From positions 59,235 to 123,234 of the forward strand of contig NZ_CDBK01000042.1 of assembly GCF_000819785.1 (NCBI RefSeq): a stretch of 64,000 nucleotides of DNA, read 5' to 3'. Made by a program: the position numbers and the translations under genes. The notes beneath the pieces are model-generated. The model did not search any database. It was given only the letters and a program-made list of their open reading frames with translations, and was not told the origin of the DNA. The DNA comes from Aeromonas caviae. GTDB lineage: Bacteria; Pseudomonadota; Gammaproteobacteria; Enterobacterales; Aeromonadaceae. Below are positions 35,025 to 46,975 of this stretch, in pieces (position 1 is the first letter of the stretch; each line of letters starts with the position of its first letter).

Positions 35025-36428
35025 TTAGCGTCTGGCCAGCCACTTGGTCGGGTTGATGGCCTCGCCCTGATAGCGGATCTCGAAGTAGAGGCCGGAGCGC
35101 TCCTGTCCGCCGCTGTCGCCGACCAGGGCCACGGGCTCACCCTGCTCCACCTTTTGTCCCACCTGGCGCAGCAGCGACTGGTTGTGGCCGTAGAGGCTCA
35201 TGTAGCCCTTGCCGTGGTCGATGACCAGCAGCATGCCGAAGCCGTCGAGCCAGTCGGCGTAGACCACCTGTCCCGGTGCCACCGCCTTGACCTGGGTCCC
35301 TTCGCTGGCGCCGATCAGGGTGCCCTTCCACTTCAGCTCGGCGGTACGTGGCGAGCCGTAGGAGATGAGGATGGGGCCCTGCACCGGCCAGCGCAGGTTG
35401 CCACCCGTGCTCAGACCGCCGTAGCCGTTGCTGCTTGCCTTGGCGCTGTTGCGGGCGGCTGCTTGCTGCTGCGCCACCTTGGCCTGCTGTTCGGCGACGC
35501 GTTGCTGCCGGGCCGCCAGCCGCTGCTGTTCGCCGACCTGGCGCTGCTGGGCCGCGATCCGCTGCTGCTCCTCGATGCGTTTCTGTTCGGCTGCCAGGCG
35601 CTGGGCCTCCAGACGGCGCTGGCGCTCCTGCTCGGCCTTGATCTTGGCGAGGCGCTCCCGCTCGGCCCGTTCGCGGCGTTCCTTTTCTTCCTGCTGACGA
35701 CGCAGCTCTTCCAGCCGCGCCTTGAGCGCTTTCTCCGCCTTGACCAGCTTGTCGAGCTTCTGCTCGTCGGCCTGCACCGATTGCTGCAACTGGTTGCGCA
35801 CCTTGGCACGGCTCTGCTGGCTGGCCAGCAGGCTCTGGTGATGTTCCTGCTGCTCGCCGAGCAGGGTCTGGAGGCGGTTCTCGGTCTCCCTGGTGGCCTG
35901 CTGGTTCTTGGCCAGCTTGTCACGGGTGGCACGCAGGGCTTCAATGGCCTCGATACGGGCCTTGTTGAGGTAGTCGAAATAGTCGAGGGCGCGGCTCAGT
36001 TTGGCCGGATCCTGCTGGTTGAGCAGCAGTTTGAGGTAATCGTGGTTGCCCGCCTGGAAGGCGCTTTCCGCCTGCTTGGCCAGCAACTGCTTCTGGTGTT
36101 TGGCTTGTTGCTCCAGTGCCAGCTTGTCCTGCTGCAGGGACGCCAGCTTCTGCTGGTTCTGCCGGAGTTGCTGTCTGGTCTGCTCGAGTTTGGCGGCGGC
36201 AGCCGAAATGGCCTGCTCGTCAGCCTTGAGCTGGGTGTTGAGCTTGGCAAGCTCCTGCTTGCTGAGCTTGAGGGTCTGTTGCTGTTCCTTGATCTGGGAC
36301 TGCATGGCCCCCAGCTGCTGGTTCGCAGCCTGGGCTGTGCCGGTACCGCCGATCAGGCAAAAAAACAGCGCGCCGGCCAACAGGCCGACGCGACTGGTTT
36401 TCTGTGAAATAATTTCGCATCCCCGCAT
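35025..36428 (-). CDS. envC: Amidase activator EnvC
   Basis: EnvC is recruited to the septum, where it activates the amidases AmiA and AmiB during cell separation. The 467-residue protein has a signal peptide (cleavage near residue 34, after AQA), a long coiled coil (about 40-330, very rich in Q, E and R) and a C-terminal LytM domain (~345-467). The LytM domain is degenerate: the usual HLHFE zinc motif reads LYFEIR, so it should activate rather than cut peptidoglycan. It starts 9 bp after gpmI, as in E. coli. Confidence 0.95.
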   Translation of the reverse strand: MRGCEIISQKTSRVGLLAGALFFCLIGGTGTAQAANQQLGAMQSQIKEQQQTLKLSKQELAKLNTQLKADEQAISAAAAKLEQTRQQLRQNQQKLASLQQDKLALEQQAKHQKQLLAKQAESAFQAGNHDYLKLLLNQQDPAKLSRALDYFDYLNKARIEAIEALRATRDKLAKNQQATRETENRLQTLLGEQQEHHQSLLASQQSRAKVRNQLQQSVQADEQKLDKLVKAEKALKARLEELRRQQEEKERRERAERERLAKIKAEQERQRRLEAQRLAAEQKRIEEQQRIAAQQRQVGEQQRLAARQQRVAEQQAKVAQQQAAARNSAKASSNGYGGLSTGGNLRWPVQGPILISYGSPRTAELKWKGTLIGASEGTQVKAVAPGQVVYADWLDGFGMLLVIDHGKGYMSLYGHNQSLLRQVGQKVEQGEPVALVGDSGGQERSGLYFEIRYQGEAINPTKWLARR

Positions 36429-36437
36429 GGGGCAGGA

Positions 36438-37967
36438 TTATTTCAGAATCATCAGGGGCTTGCCAGTCATTTCCGGCGGCACCGGCAGACCCATCAGGGT
36501 CAGCATGGTGGGGGCCAGATCGGACAGTTTGCCACCTTCGGCGACCTCGGCTTTACGACCGAAGTAGATGAGGGGAACCGGCAGATTGGTGTGGGCGGTG
36601 TGGGCCTGACCAGTCTCTTCGTCCATCATCTTCTCGGCGTTGCCATGGTCGGCGGTGATGAGGCACTCGCCACCCACTTCCGCCAGGGCGTCGGTGACGC
36701 GACCGATGCAGTGGTCGACCGCTTCACAGGCTTTGACGGCCGCATCGAACACGCCGGTGTGGCCGACCATGTCGCCGTTCGGGTAGTTGCAGATGATGAC
36801 GTCGTACTTGCCGCTCTTGATGGCCGCAACCAGCTTGTCGGTCAGCTCTTCGGAGCTCATCTCCGGCTGCAGGTCATAGGTGGCCACTTTCGGGCTGGCG
36901 ACGATTTCGCGATCTTCGCCGCTGAAGCAGGCCTCTTCGCCACCGTTGAAGAAGAAGGTGACGTGGGCGTACTTCTCGGTCTCGGAGATGCGCAGCTGGG
37001 TCTTGCCCTGCTTGGCCAGCCACTCGCCCAGGGTATTGACCAGGGCGGTGGGCGGATAGGCGCAGGCGGTTTTGATGTCGGCCGCGTATTCGGTCAGCAT
37101 CACGAAGTGCAGGGCCGGGGTGGCGGTGCGGGCGAAGCCGGTGAAGTCGGTATCGACGAAGGCGCGGGTGATTTCGCGGGCGCGGTCGGCGCGGAAGTTC
37201 ATGAAGATCAGCGCATCGCCGTCGATCATCGGTACAGCGTCGCCGATGCGGGTGGCTTTGACGAACTCGTCGTTCTCGTCGCGGGCATAGGCGGCGGCCA
37301 GCGCGTCGGTGGCGTTGTCGGCGGTGAATTCGCCCTTGCCCTGAGTCATCAGGTCATAGGCCTGCTGCACGCGATCCCAGCGGTTGTCGCGGTCCATGGC
37401 GTAGTAACGACCGATCATGGAGGCGAAACGACCCTTGCCCAGGCGGGCAAACAGGGCGTCGAACAGCTCGATGGAGGACTGGGCACTGCGCGGCGGGACG
37501 TCGCGGCCATCCAGGAAGGCGTGGAAGTAGATCTGCTCGGCGCCACGCTTGGCGGCCATCTCGATCATGCCCATGATGTGCTCTTCGTGGCTGTGTACGC
37601 CACCCGGGGACATCAGACCCATGATGTGCACGGCCTTGCCCTTGGTCACGGCAGCGTCGACAGCCTTGGCCAGCTCGACGTTCTGGAAGAAGTCGCCGTC
37701 CTGGATGTCCTTGGAGATGCGGGTCAGCTCCTGATAGACGACGCGACCGGCTCCGATGTTGGTGTGGCCCACTTCGGAGTTGCCCATCTGGCCGTCCGGC
37801 AGACCCACGTCCAGGCCGGAGCCGGAGATCAGGGTGCTGGTGTAGTCACGGGCCAGGCGATCCAGGTTGGGGGTCTTGGCGGCAGCAACGGCGTTGTACT
37901 CTTGCTTGGTGCTGTAGCCCCAACCGTCCATGATGACCAGAACCAGCGGTTTCTTAGCTGTTGACAT
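36438..37967 (-). CDS. gpmI: 2,3-Bisphosphoglycerate-independent phosphoglycerate mutase
   Basis: The Mn2+-dependent enzyme interconverts 3- and 2-phosphoglycerate in glycolysis. The 509-residue protein belongs to the alkaline-phosphatase superfamily. Signatures are VIMDGWGYS at the N-terminus, the catalytic serine in [23 protein letters not shown]-like [26 protein letters not shown] and the metal-binding [10 protein letters not shown]. Encoded upstream of envC with a 9-bp gap and divergent from yibN-secB-gpsA, as in E. coli (gpmM). Confidence 0.97.
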   Translation of the reverse strand: MSTAKKPLVLVIMDGWGYSTKQEYNAVAAAKTPNLDRLARDYTSTLISGSGLDVGLPDGQMGNSEVGHTNIGAGRVVYQELTRISKDIQDGDFFQNVELAKAVDAAVTKGKAVHIMGLMSPGGVHSHEEHIMGMIEMAAKRGAEQIYFHAFLDGRDVPPRSAQSSIELFDALFARLGKGRFASMIGRYYAMDRDNRWDRVQQAYDLMTQGKGEFTADNATDALAAAYARDENDEFVKATRIGDAVPMIDGDALIFMNFRADRAREITRAFVDTDFTGFARTATPALHFVMLTEYAADIKTACAYPPTALVNTLGEWLAKQGKTQLRISETEKYAHVTFFFNGGEEACFSGEDREIVASPKVATYDLQPEMSSEELTDKLVAAIKSGKYDVIICNYPNGDMVGHTGVFDAAVKACEAVDHCIGRVTDALAEVGGECLITADHGNAEKMMDEETGQAHTAHTNLPVPLIYFGRKAEVAEGGKLSDLAPTMLTLMGLPVPPEMTGKPLMILK

Positions 37968-38315
37968 AAGGCTATGTCCTCTCGGATAGGAATGAATTGC
38001 GGGAAGTGAAACTAGCGTAATATTACTACATCTGCCGAAATAGTCACCTGATAGCCAAGTCCCTCTCCAGCCTCGCTTTTTAACTGTTATCCCGCTGTTT
38101 TAGGCATGTTGCCGGCTTGTCTGCCTCGGCGGGTTTTCCTCTGTTTTCCCCCTCTTTTCGGCATGACGCATCCTCTCGTTCGGCCCGGTTGGAGGAGGAA
38201 GAATCGGCAGCCATCCCTGATGGGAGCTTGCTCTCGCTTTGCCGCCAAGATGGCTGATCTTATGCAGGGCCCCATGTATACTCGGGCCCTTGTCTTGGTC
38301 CCTGGATAGTAGAAG
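37968..38315. other. Divergent intergenic region between gpmI and yibN
   Basis: This 348-bp region holds no convincing gene. Near the yibN end, TATACT (38277-38282) is a good -10 candidate. It is enclosed by the inverted repeat AGGGCCC (38266-38272) and GGGCCCT (38284-38290), which could be an operator. No clear -35 is visible. Confidence 0.4.
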
Positions 38316-38747
38316 ATGCAAGAGTATTTGGATTTCGCGGCCCGCAATCCGCTGCTGACCGCAGCCTGGTTGGGCCTGGCAGGCACCCTGGTGTACACCA
38401 CTGTGCGTGTTCGTTTTTCTCCAGTGAAGGCGGTCAACAACCACGCCGCTACCCTGCTTATCAACCGTGAAAATGCCACCGTCGTGGACATTCGCAGTCA
38501 GGATGAATTTGCCAAAGGTCATCTGGCCGGGGCCCATCACCTGCCGCTCGCCCAGATCCAGGCGAATAATCTGGGTCCGGTTGAAAAGCACAAGGATGCC
38601 CCCATCATAGTGGTGTGCGAGTCGGGGATGACCGCTGGTGGCGCGGGTCGCCAACTGAGCAAGGCCGGTTTCAAGCAGGTGTATGTGCTCAGCGGTGGCA
38701 TGGCCCAATGGCGTGCAGACAATCTGCCGGTGACCAAAAAACGCTGA
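38316..38747 (+). CDS. yibN: Membrane-anchored rhodanese-like protein YibN
   Basis: A 143-residue protein with an N-terminal transmembrane helix (about 12-30, PLLTAAWLGLAGTLVYTTV) and a cytoplasmic rhodanese domain (about 45-140). The active-loop position reads VVCESGMTAGGAG with cysteine at residue 101, whereas E. coli YibN has no cysteine at that position. A sulfurtransferase activity is therefore possible here but not shown. It starts the yibN-secB-gpsA unit and is divergent from gpmI. Confidence 0.9.
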   Translation: MQEYLDFAARNPLLTAAWLGLAGTLVYTTVRVRFSPVKAVNNHAATLLINRENATVVDIRSQDEFAKGHLAGAHHLPLAQIQANNLGPVEKHKDAPIIVVCESGMTAGGAGRQLSKAGFKQVYVLSGGMAQWRADNLPVTKKR

Positions 38748-38794
38748 TTTAAGGGCCTGCGCCCACTCATTATCTTAAAAAGGAATCAAACGAA

Positions 38795-39265
38795 ATGGCT
38801 GACGAAATCAACAACCAGGAAGTGCAACCGGAATTCCACATCCAGCGTGTCTACACCAAGGATGTCTCCTTCGAAGCCCCGAATACTCCGCACATCTTCC
38901 AGAAAGAGTGGCAGCCGGACGTCAAGCTGGACATGGACACCAAGACCAATGTCCTGGCCGACAGCGTCTATGAAGTGGTGCTGACCCTGACTGTCACCTG
39001 CAAGCTGGAAACCGAGACCGCCTTCCTGTGCGAAGTGCAGCAAGCCGGCATCTTCACCATCGGCAACCTGCCTGAGCCGCAACTGGCCCACTGCCTGGCG
39101 GCTTTCTGCCCGAATATCCTGTTCCCGTATGCCCGCGAAGCGGTGTCCAACCTGGTGAGCAAGGGTTCCTTCCCGCAGCTGAACCTAGCACCGGTCAACT
39201 TCGACGCCCTGTTCGCCCAGCACATGGCGCAGGTACAGGCCCAGCAGGCGACTGCGGAAGCCTGA
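38795..39265 (+). CDS. secB: Protein-export chaperone SecB
   Basis: SecB keeps preproteins unfolded and delivers them to SecA. The 156-residue acidic protein equals E. coli SecB in length (155). It has the family core [38 protein letters not shown], the EVQQAGIF segment and the conserved [24 protein letters not shown] block that forms the peptide-binding surface. AAGGA lies 8 bp before the ATG. gpsA begins two bases after its stop. Confidence 0.97.
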   Translation: MADEINNQEVQPEFHIQRVYTKDVSFEAPNTPHIFQKEWQPDVKLDMDTKTNVLADSVYEVVLTLTVTCKLETETAFLCEVQQAGIFTIGNLPEPQLAHCLAAFCPNILFPYAREAVSNLVSKGSFPQLNLAPVNFDALFAQHMAQVQAQQATAEA

Positions 39266-39267
39266 TA

Positions 39268-40272
39268 ATGGCCGACCAGATCGCAATCTCGGTCCTGGGG
39301 GCGGGGTCTTATGGCTCCGCCCTTGCCATTTCTCTGGCGCGCAATGGTCATCCGACCCTGCTGTGGGGTCACGACCCTGCCCATGTCGCCGAGCTGGAAC
39401 AGGATCGCTGCAACAAGGCATTCTTGCCGGATGTCCCCTTCCCGGCCGATCTGCAACTGACGTCGGATCTGCAGGCGGCGGTGCAAGCCGCTCCCGTGCT
39501 GCTGCTGGTGGTGCCGAGCCATGTGTTCGGCCAGGTACTGGCCCGGGTCAAACCCTTCCTGCGCCCGGATACCCGGATCGCCTGGGCCACCAAGGGGCTG
39601 GAGCCGGACAGCGGCCGTCTGCTGCAAGAGGTGGCGCGGGAGGTGCTGGGGGATGCCATTCCACTGGCGGTCATCTCGGGCCCGACCTTCGCCCGCGAGC
39701 TGGCTGCCGGTCTGCCGACCGCCATCTCGGTGGCCTCGACCCACGACGACTTTGCCGACGATCTCTCCCACCTGCTGCACTGCGGCCGCTCGTTCCGGGT
39801 CTATACCAATCCGGACTTCATCGGTCTGCAGCTGGGCGGGGCGGTCAAGAACGTCATCGCCATCGGTGCCGGTCTCTCTGACGGACTCGGCTTTGGCGCC
39901 AACGCCAGAACCGCGCTCATCACTCGGGGCCTGGTGGAGATGCAGCGTCTGGGCGCCGCCCTCGGGGCCGACGCCAAGACCTTCATGGGGATGGCGGGGC
40001 TCGGGGATCTGGTACTGACCTGTACCGACAACCAGTCGCGCAACCGCCGTTTCGGTCTGGCGCTGGGAGCGGGCAAGTCGGTTGACACCGCCATGGCCGA
40101 GATAGGCCAGGTGGTGGAAGGCTATCGCAACACCAAGGAGGTGCATCTGCTGGCGGCCCGCTGTGGCGTCGAGATGCCCATCTGCGAACAGATCTTCAAG
40201 GTGCTCTACGAGGGCAAGAATCCGAAAGAGGCGGCCATCGCCCTGCTGTCGCGAGACAAGAAGGACGAGTGA
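39268..40272 (+). CDS. gpsA: Glycerol-3-phosphate dehydrogenase (NAD(P)+)
   Basis: GpsA reduces dihydroxyacetone phosphate to sn-glycerol 3-phosphate for phospholipid synthesis. The 334-residue protein has the N-terminal dinucleotide fold [10 protein letters not shown], the [15 protein letters not shown] and [15 protein letters not shown] segments, and the catalytic lysine region [21 protein letters not shown]-terminal [12 protein letters not shown] block follows. It is the last gene of yibN-secB-gpsA and ends at a bidirectional terminator. Confidence 0.97.
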   Translation: MADQIAISVLGAGSYGSALAISLARNGHPTLLWGHDPAHVAELEQDRCNKAFLPDVPFPADLQLTSDLQAAVQAAPVLLLVVPSHVFGQVLARVKPFLRPDTRIAWATKGLEPDSGRLLQEVAREVLGDAIPLAVISGPTFARELAAGLPTAISVASTHDDFADDLSHLLHCGRSFRVYTNPDFIGLQLGGAVKNVIAIGAGLSDGLGFGANARTALITRGLVEMQRLGAALGADAKTFMGMAGLGDLVLTCTDNQSRNRRFGLALGAGKSVDTAMAEIGQVVEGYRNTKEVHLLAARCGVEMPICEQIFKVLYEGKNPKEAAIALLSRDKKDE

Positions 40273-40291
40273 TCTGCCAGCCGCAGCATGC

Positions 40292-40324
40292 AAAAGGCCC
40301 CGCCAGCTGGCGGGGCCTTTTCTT
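40292..40324. terminator. Bidirectional terminator between gpsA and nfuA
   Basis: AAAAGGCCCCGCC pairs with GGCGGGGCCTTTT around AGCT, with A and T tracts on either side. Confidence 0.92.
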
Positions 40325-40340
40325 TGCCGCAAGGGGCAAA

Positions 40341-40919
40341 TCAGTAGTAGGAGTGGTCGCCGCGCTGGTGCTCGGTGGCATCCTTGACGCCGTTGAGCTC
40401 GCCCGGGAATTTCTCCAGCAACTGCTTCTCGATCCCCTCTTTCAGGGTGTAGTCGACCATGGAGCAACCGTTGCAACCGCCGCCAAACTGCAGGATGGCC
40501 AGTTTGTCGTCGGTCAGCTCGACCAGGGTGACCTTGCCGCCGTGACCGGCCAGCATGGGGTTCACCTCGGACATCAACACGTACTCGATACGGTCGATCA
40601 GCGGGGCGTCGTCGGCCACCTTGCGCATCTTGGCGTTGGGGGCTTTCAGGGTGAGCTGAGAGCCCATCTGATCGGTGACGAAGTCGATGGTGGCATCCAC
40701 CAGGAAGGGGGCGCTCAGGGGATCGACCAGGCAGTCGAAGCCGCTGAAGGGCAGGTGCTGATCTTCCGGATCGACCGCGTCGGGTGGGCAATAGGATACG
40801 CCGCACTCGGCATTCTGGGTTCCCGGATTGACCACAAACACCCGGATGTTGGTGCCATCAGGCTGCTTCTCCAGCAACTTGCGGAAGTGGGCCTGGGCGG
40901 TGTCGGAAATGCTGATCAT
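40341..40919 (-). CDS. nfuA: Fe/S biogenesis protein NfuA
   Basis: NfuA carries [4Fe-4S] clusters to target enzymes, notably under oxidative or iron stress. The 192-residue protein has an N-terminal degenerate A-type domain ([19 protein letters not shown]) and a C-terminal Nfu domain with the cluster ligands C149 and C152 in GGGCNGCSM. The C-terminus HQRGDHSYY matches E. coli. ATG 40919 has AGGA six bases upstream and was preferred over a start four codons earlier. It is downstream of gntX on the same strand, as in E. coli. Confidence 0.96.
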   Translation of the reverse strand: MISISDTAQAHFRKLLEKQPDGTNIRVFVVNPGTQNAECGVSYCPPDAVDPEDQHLPFSGFDCLVDPLSAPFLVDATIDFVTDQMGSQLTLKAPNAKMRKVADDAPLIDRIEYVLMSEVNPMLAGHGGKVTLVELTDDKLAILQFGGGCNGCSMVDYTLKEGIEKQLLEKFPGELNGVKDATEHQRGDHSYY

Positions 40920-41067
40920 CACTATCCTCATAAACCTGAGTGTACGACTAGGGTATTCATGATAACTCGCTTGGCGGGGCTTGGGTAGCGTGCCGATGGT
41001 GAGCCTGTGAGCCCGGGCGTATCGGAATCATGCCGCCAGCGGACTCCCGGGCCGGATCCCTGCCCGG

Positions 41068-41796
41068 TTATTTCAGGTGTCGGAGGGTACGGCAGATGGC
41101 CCACACCTCTACCGTGGTGACGCCGTGCTCATGAAGCAACCGGGTGAGCTGACCTGCGGTGGCGCCCGTGGTGACCACATCATCAAGCAGTGCCACATGC
41201 CGGTAGTGGTGAGGTTCTATTTCGAAGGCGCCACGCAGATTGCGTCGCCGCTGGCCGGCACTGAGCCGGGTCTGTTGCGGGGTCGACCTTGTCCGGCGCA
41301 ATACGCGGGTGTCGCAAGGAATGCCGGTGAGTGCGCTCAGGGCCTGGCCGATTTCTTCTGCCTGATTGAAGCCGCGCCACCACTGGCGCCACCAGTGCAG
41401 GGGAACCGGAATGATGACCTGTGGCGGGTTGGCGAGGTCCAGATGGTCTGCCAGCAGGCGGGCAAGCAGCGGCGCGAGCAGGATCTGACCGGAATACTTC
41501 AGCCGGGGGATGAGTTGGGCATAAGGTGCCTGATAATCGCCGATCACCTGCAAACGCTCCCAGGGGGCGGGTCTGCGCTGGCAGCGACCGCACAGCAGTT
41601 CGCTCTCGCGATGTTGCTCCGGCAGCGGTGCTGCACACATCAGGCATCGTCTGTCGTGTTGGCGCTGGGCGTGGCGACACCAGGAGCACAACAAGGGCGT
41701 CTCGTCACAGGGTTGGCGACAGAGCAGGCACAGACCGAGCCAGTCGGACTGGGTGCCAAGGATCGGACTTGCTTTGGCGAGCAGCCGCTTTAACAT
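41068..41796 (-). CDS. gntX: ComF family protein (GntX/YhgH)
   Basis: A 242-residue protein with an N-terminal zinc-ribbon-like cluster of CXXC pairs (CLLCRQPC, CSWC, CLMC, CGRC within the first ~75 residues). A C-terminal phosphoribosyltransferase-type domain has the PRPP loop LLDDVVTTGATAGQL. ComF homologs take part in DNA uptake in naturally competent bacteria. In E. coli the gene was named gntX for a presumed gluconate role that the sequence does not support. It diverges from bioH by 38 bp, as in E. coli. Confidence 0.92.
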   Translation of the reverse strand: MLKRLLAKASPILGTQSDWLGLCLLCRQPCDETPLLCSWCRHAQRQHDRRCLMCAAPLPEQHRESELLCGRCQRRPAPWERLQVIGDYQAPYAQLIPRLKYSGQILLAPLLARLLADHLDLANPPQVIIPVPLHWWRQWWRGFNQAEEIGQALSALTGIPCDTRVLRRTRSTPQQTRLSAGQRRRNLRGAFEIEPHHYRHVALLDDVVTTGATAGQLTRLLHEHGVTTVEVWAICRTLRHLK

Positions 41797-41834
41797 GCAG
41801 GCTCCAAGCAGATAAACAGGGATCTTGAGTCTAG

Positions 41835-42599
41835 ATGAGCGTATCGGTTGAGCGGTTTGGCCAGGGCCCGGACCTGGTGTTGTTGCATGGCTGGGGCATG
41901 AACGGGGCCGTCTGGCACGGTATTGCCCAAGAACTGGCTGCCCACTATCGGCTGCATCTGGTGGACCTGCCCGGCTTTGGCAACAGCCCCCTGCAAGCAG
42001 GGACAGACTACACCCTGCCCTGGCTGGCAGAGCAGGTGGCGGCCATATTGCCTGAAAAATGCCATCTGCTCGGCTGGTCCCTCGGTGGTCTGGTGGCGAG
42101 CCAGTTGGCGCTGACCATGCCTGAGCGCCTTCTCTCTCTCATTACCGTAGCCAGCTCTCCCTGCTTCATGGCCCGCGACGAGTGGCCCGGGATTGCCCCC
42201 AAGGTGCTGGCGGGGTTCAACCAGATGCTGGCCGGCGACTTCATGCAGACCATAGAGCGCTTCCTCGCGATCCAGGCCATGGGCAGCGAGCACGCCAGAA
42301 ACGACATTCGCCAGTTGCGTCACTGGCTGGCGGAGCGACCCGCTCCCCGGCTTGCGGCCCTGGAGGCGGGTCTGGGCCTGCTGGCCGAGGTCGATCTGCG
42401 GGATGAACTGATCGGCCTGGATCTGCCCTGGCTGCGTCTTTACGGCAGGCTGGATACCCTGGTGCCGAAGGCCGCCATTCCCTTGCTGGATGCGCGTTAC
42501 CCTGCCAGCCACAGTCTGGTGCTGGAGAAGGCATCCCATGCTCCCTTCATCTCCCATCCAGAGCAGTTCATCACCCTCCTGCGGCAGTTCATTGACTGA
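41835..42599 (+). CDS. bioH: Pimeloyl-ACP methyl ester carboxylesterase BioH
   Basis: BioH removes the methyl group from pimeloyl-ACP methyl ester and so ends the fatty-acid-like phase of biotin synthesis. The 254-residue alpha/beta hydrolase has the oxyanion segment LLHGWGMNG, the nucleophile elbow GWSLGGLV, the acid in YGRLDTLVP and the histidine in EKASHAPFISHP. It is divergent from gntX. The other bio genes are not in this window. Confidence 0.95.
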   Translation: MSVSVERFGQGPDLVLLHGWGMNGAVWHGIAQELAAHYRLHLVDLPGFGNSPLQAGTDYTLPWLAEQVAAILPEKCHLLGWSLGGLVASQLALTMPERLLSLITVASSPCFMARDEWPGIAPKVLAGFNQMLAGDFMQTIERFLAIQAMGSEHARNDIRQLRHWLAERPAPRLAALEAGLGLLAEVDLRDELIGLDLPWLRLYGRLDTLVPKAAIPLLDARYPASHSLVLEKASHAPFISHPEQFITLLRQFID

Positions 42600-42671
42600 G
42601 ATTTGAGCGGCAGGCTTCAATAACTCGTCAGGTTGGTGGATAATTAGCCAACCCTACAGAGGAGTGTGCCA

Positions 42672-42905
42672 ATGCGTATCGAATCAGCCATGACGGCGGG
42701 CGTGCAGGGGTTCCAACGGGCCGAGCAGTTGGCGGGCCAGGCGTCCAGCCAGATCGCCCGTCTCAATACGCCAGCGGGTGATCAGGTGCAGTTGCCGGAT
42801 GAACTGGTGAATCTCAAGGTGGCCGAGCTGCATGCCGGGGCATCCGCCAAGGTGATCCAGACGGCCAGCGACATGCTGGGCACCCTGATCGATATCCGGG
42901 TGTGA
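42672..42905 (+). CDS. Small protein resembling flagellar rod termini
   Basis: A 77-residue protein. Its first ~30 residues (MRIESAMTAGVQGFQRAEQL, then QASSQIARL) look like the N-terminal helix of flagellar rod and hook proteins. Its end (LVNLKVAELHAGASAKVIQT followed by ASDMLGTLIDI) looks like their C-terminal helix, with the central domain missing. ATG 42672 follows GGAGTG; a GTG at 42666 is an alternative. The next gene begins one base after its stop, so they are co-transcribed. The assignment rests on pattern recognition only; no function is claimed. Confidence 0.75.
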   Translation: MRIESAMTAGVQGFQRAEQLAGQASSQIARLNTPAGDQVQLPDELVNLKVAELHAGASAKVIQTASDMLGTLIDIRV

Positions 42906-42906
42906 C

Positions 42907-43668
42907 ATGAACATCAACGTCAGTCTGCCGACCATCATTCCGAATCAACTGCAGCCGCAGACGGAATCGGCACAGACTGACAACCGCCGTGCAGAACTGG
43001 TGCCCCCCAGCCGCCAGAGCGAAGCGTCCAACGCCGAGTCCGGCGTCGGTTCCCAGAAAGAGAGATCCCGGGCCGCCCAGGCCAATCCCGCCACCCCATC
43101 CTCGTCCACGAAAGAGAACGGCCAGACCGGCCCCGTGATGGTGGCGCACCGTTTTGTTGAGGCAACGGGGGAGGAGGGGGAGCGTCGACAACGTCAGGAG
43201 GGTGAACAGCAGGAGCAGCAAAAGCAGCAGCGTCAGGTGGCTGCGCTGGTCGAACGGGATCTCGAAGTTCGCAAGCACGAGCAGGCTCACCAGGCAGCCG
43301 GCGGCGAGCATGCGGGGAGCCCTACCTACCAGTTTTCCCGTGGGCCGGATGGCAAGCGTTATGCCACCGGGGGGGAGGTGGTCATCGACATGGGGACCAT
43401 TCCCGGGGATCCCGCCGCGACCATCGCCAAGATGCAGCAGGTGCGTGCCGCTGCACTCGCGCCCGATGAACCATCGTCACAAGACATGAGTGTGGCCCGT
43501 GCCGCCTCTGGCAAGGAGGCACAGGCCCGCAAGGATCTGATGACTCTCAGGCAGGAAACCACAGGCCCGCTCGGTGCTTATATGGACAATCGAAACCAGG
43601 TGATTGCCAGGCACTATCAGCAAGCGGTGAGGCCAGCCTCCCCGCATAGCCTGAGTCAGGACGTTTGA
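42907..43668 (+). CDS. Putative metalloprotease, CJM1_0395/SprA-related family
   Basis: A 253-residue protein whose N-terminal half (1-~110) is low complexity, rich in S, P, E and Q (a QEGEQQEQQKQQRQ stretch), and probably disordered. The C-terminal half carries an HEXXH zinc-protease motif, HEQAH (124-128). It then has GSPTYQFSRGPDGKRYATGG and EVVIDMGTIPGDP, a combination I recognise from the CJM1_0395 putative metalloprotease family. No signal peptide is visible. It forms a pair with the small flagellar-rod-like gene upstream. Catalysis and substrate are unproven. Confidence 0.82.
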   Translation: MNINVSLPTIIPNQLQPQTESAQTDNRRAELVPPSRQSEASNAESGVGSQKERSRAAQANPATPSSSTKENGQTGPVMVAHRFVEATGEEGERRQRQEGEQQEQQKQQRQVAALVERDLEVRKHEQAHQAAGGEHAGSPTYQFSRGPDGKRYATGGEVVIDMGTIPGDPAATIAKMQQVRAAALAPDEPSSQDMSVARAASGKEAQARKDLMTLRQETTGPLGAYMDNRNQVIARHYQQAVRPASPHSLSQDV

Positions 43669-43688
43669 TCCCGCTCCGTGCAGGCATG

Positions 43689-43713
43689 AAAAAGCCCCTT
43701 TCGGGGCTTTTTT
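43689..43713. terminator. Bidirectional terminator before tex
   Basis: AAAAAGCCCC pairs with GGGGCTTTTTT around TTTC; it can serve the plus-strand metalloprotease gene and the convergent tex gene. Confidence 0.92.
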
Positions 43714-43726
43714 GCATTCTGGTGGC

Positions 43727-46033
<2,307 letters not shown>

Positions 46034-46299
46034 CGAGGGTCTCTTGGTCGGGTCCTGTCTAACTGGCCAGCGTGGGCTATGTCGCCAAACAGGGGGTCTG
46101 TCCTGGCGATAGTTTAGATACCTGCCAGGCCACTGCCGCGCGGGCCGGTTGGCGCCGCAAGGCGCCGGGTGTGAGCACTATATGGGGTCGGGCTGCGGGA
46201 TGCCACCCTGGCCGACAAGGCGGGGAGGGGGTCTTCAGCTCGCCGGGTTGACTCTCCTGCCCGCCCTGGGCGGTGACCGCCAGTATGACGGTGGCTGGC

Positions 46300-46773
46300 T
46301 CATTGGGAATAGCTGATTTCATTGACGTACCAGCAGGCGTCACCCACTGGCGTTTGAACCATGGCTTCATCGCCCACCTCTTTCTTGAGCAGGGCACGTG
46401 CCATGGGGGAGTCGATGGAGATGTAATCCTTGCGGCCGAAGATCTCGTCATAGCCGACGATGCGAAAGCGCTTGGTCTCACCCTCGTCGTTTTCCACCTC
46501 GACCCAGGCGCCGAAGAAGACCTTGCCCTCCTGGGAGGGGGAGTAGTCGACTATGGTCAGCTCTTCCAGGCACTTGCGCAGGTAGCGAACCCGGCGGTCG
46601 ATCTCCCGCAGGCGTTTCTTGTTGTACTGGTAATCGGCATTCTCGCTGCGATCACCCAGGCTTGCCGCCCAAGCTACTTTTTTGGTGACATCGGGCCTCT
46701 CCTCCCGCCAGAGCATGTCGTGCTCCTGCCGGAGCCTGGTGTAGCCTTCACGGGTAATGAGTTTGGTTTTCAT
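46300..46773 (-). CDS. greB: Transcript cleavage factor GreB
   Basis: GreB binds the RNA polymerase secondary channel and stimulates cleavage of backtracked RNA. The 157-residue protein has an N-terminal coiled coil with the acidic tip (SLGDRSENADYQYNKKRLRE) and a C-terminal FKBP-like domain (GYDEIFGRKDYISIDSPMAR). The WREERP segment and overall match mark it as GreB rather than GreA. It is divergent from ompR and followed by tex after 266 bp of non-coding DNA. Confidence 0.97.
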   Translation of the reverse strand: MKTKLITREGYTRLRQEHDMLWREERPDVTKKVAWAASLGDRSENADYQYNKKRLREIDRRVRYLRKCLEELTIVDYSPSQEGKVFFGAWVEVENDEGETKRFRIVGYDEIFGRKDYISIDSPMARALLKKEVGDEAMVQTPVGDACWYVNEISYSQ

Positions 46774-46975
46774 GGGGTTATCACTCCCTCGCCAATTGCA
46801 TCCGGTTGCCCGGGATCTTAGTCATTGTCGCCGCCCTGTCGAGCAAAAAGCAGAGCTGGCCATCCATCCTTCCCGGCTCCGGGGCCGAATGAGGGCAATA
46901 ACCGGTAACATATTTATGCTTTGTGGTTGCAGGGGGCGGCTCTAGTATGAGGGGAGACAGAAAAGAGAGGTGGCA

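Noticed and set aside
38968..40806. A 612-codon minus-strand open frame opposite secB, gpsA and part of nfuA
   Set aside because: Low-complexity, arginine-rich and spans the gpsA/nfuA terminator; real genes on both sides explain the region.
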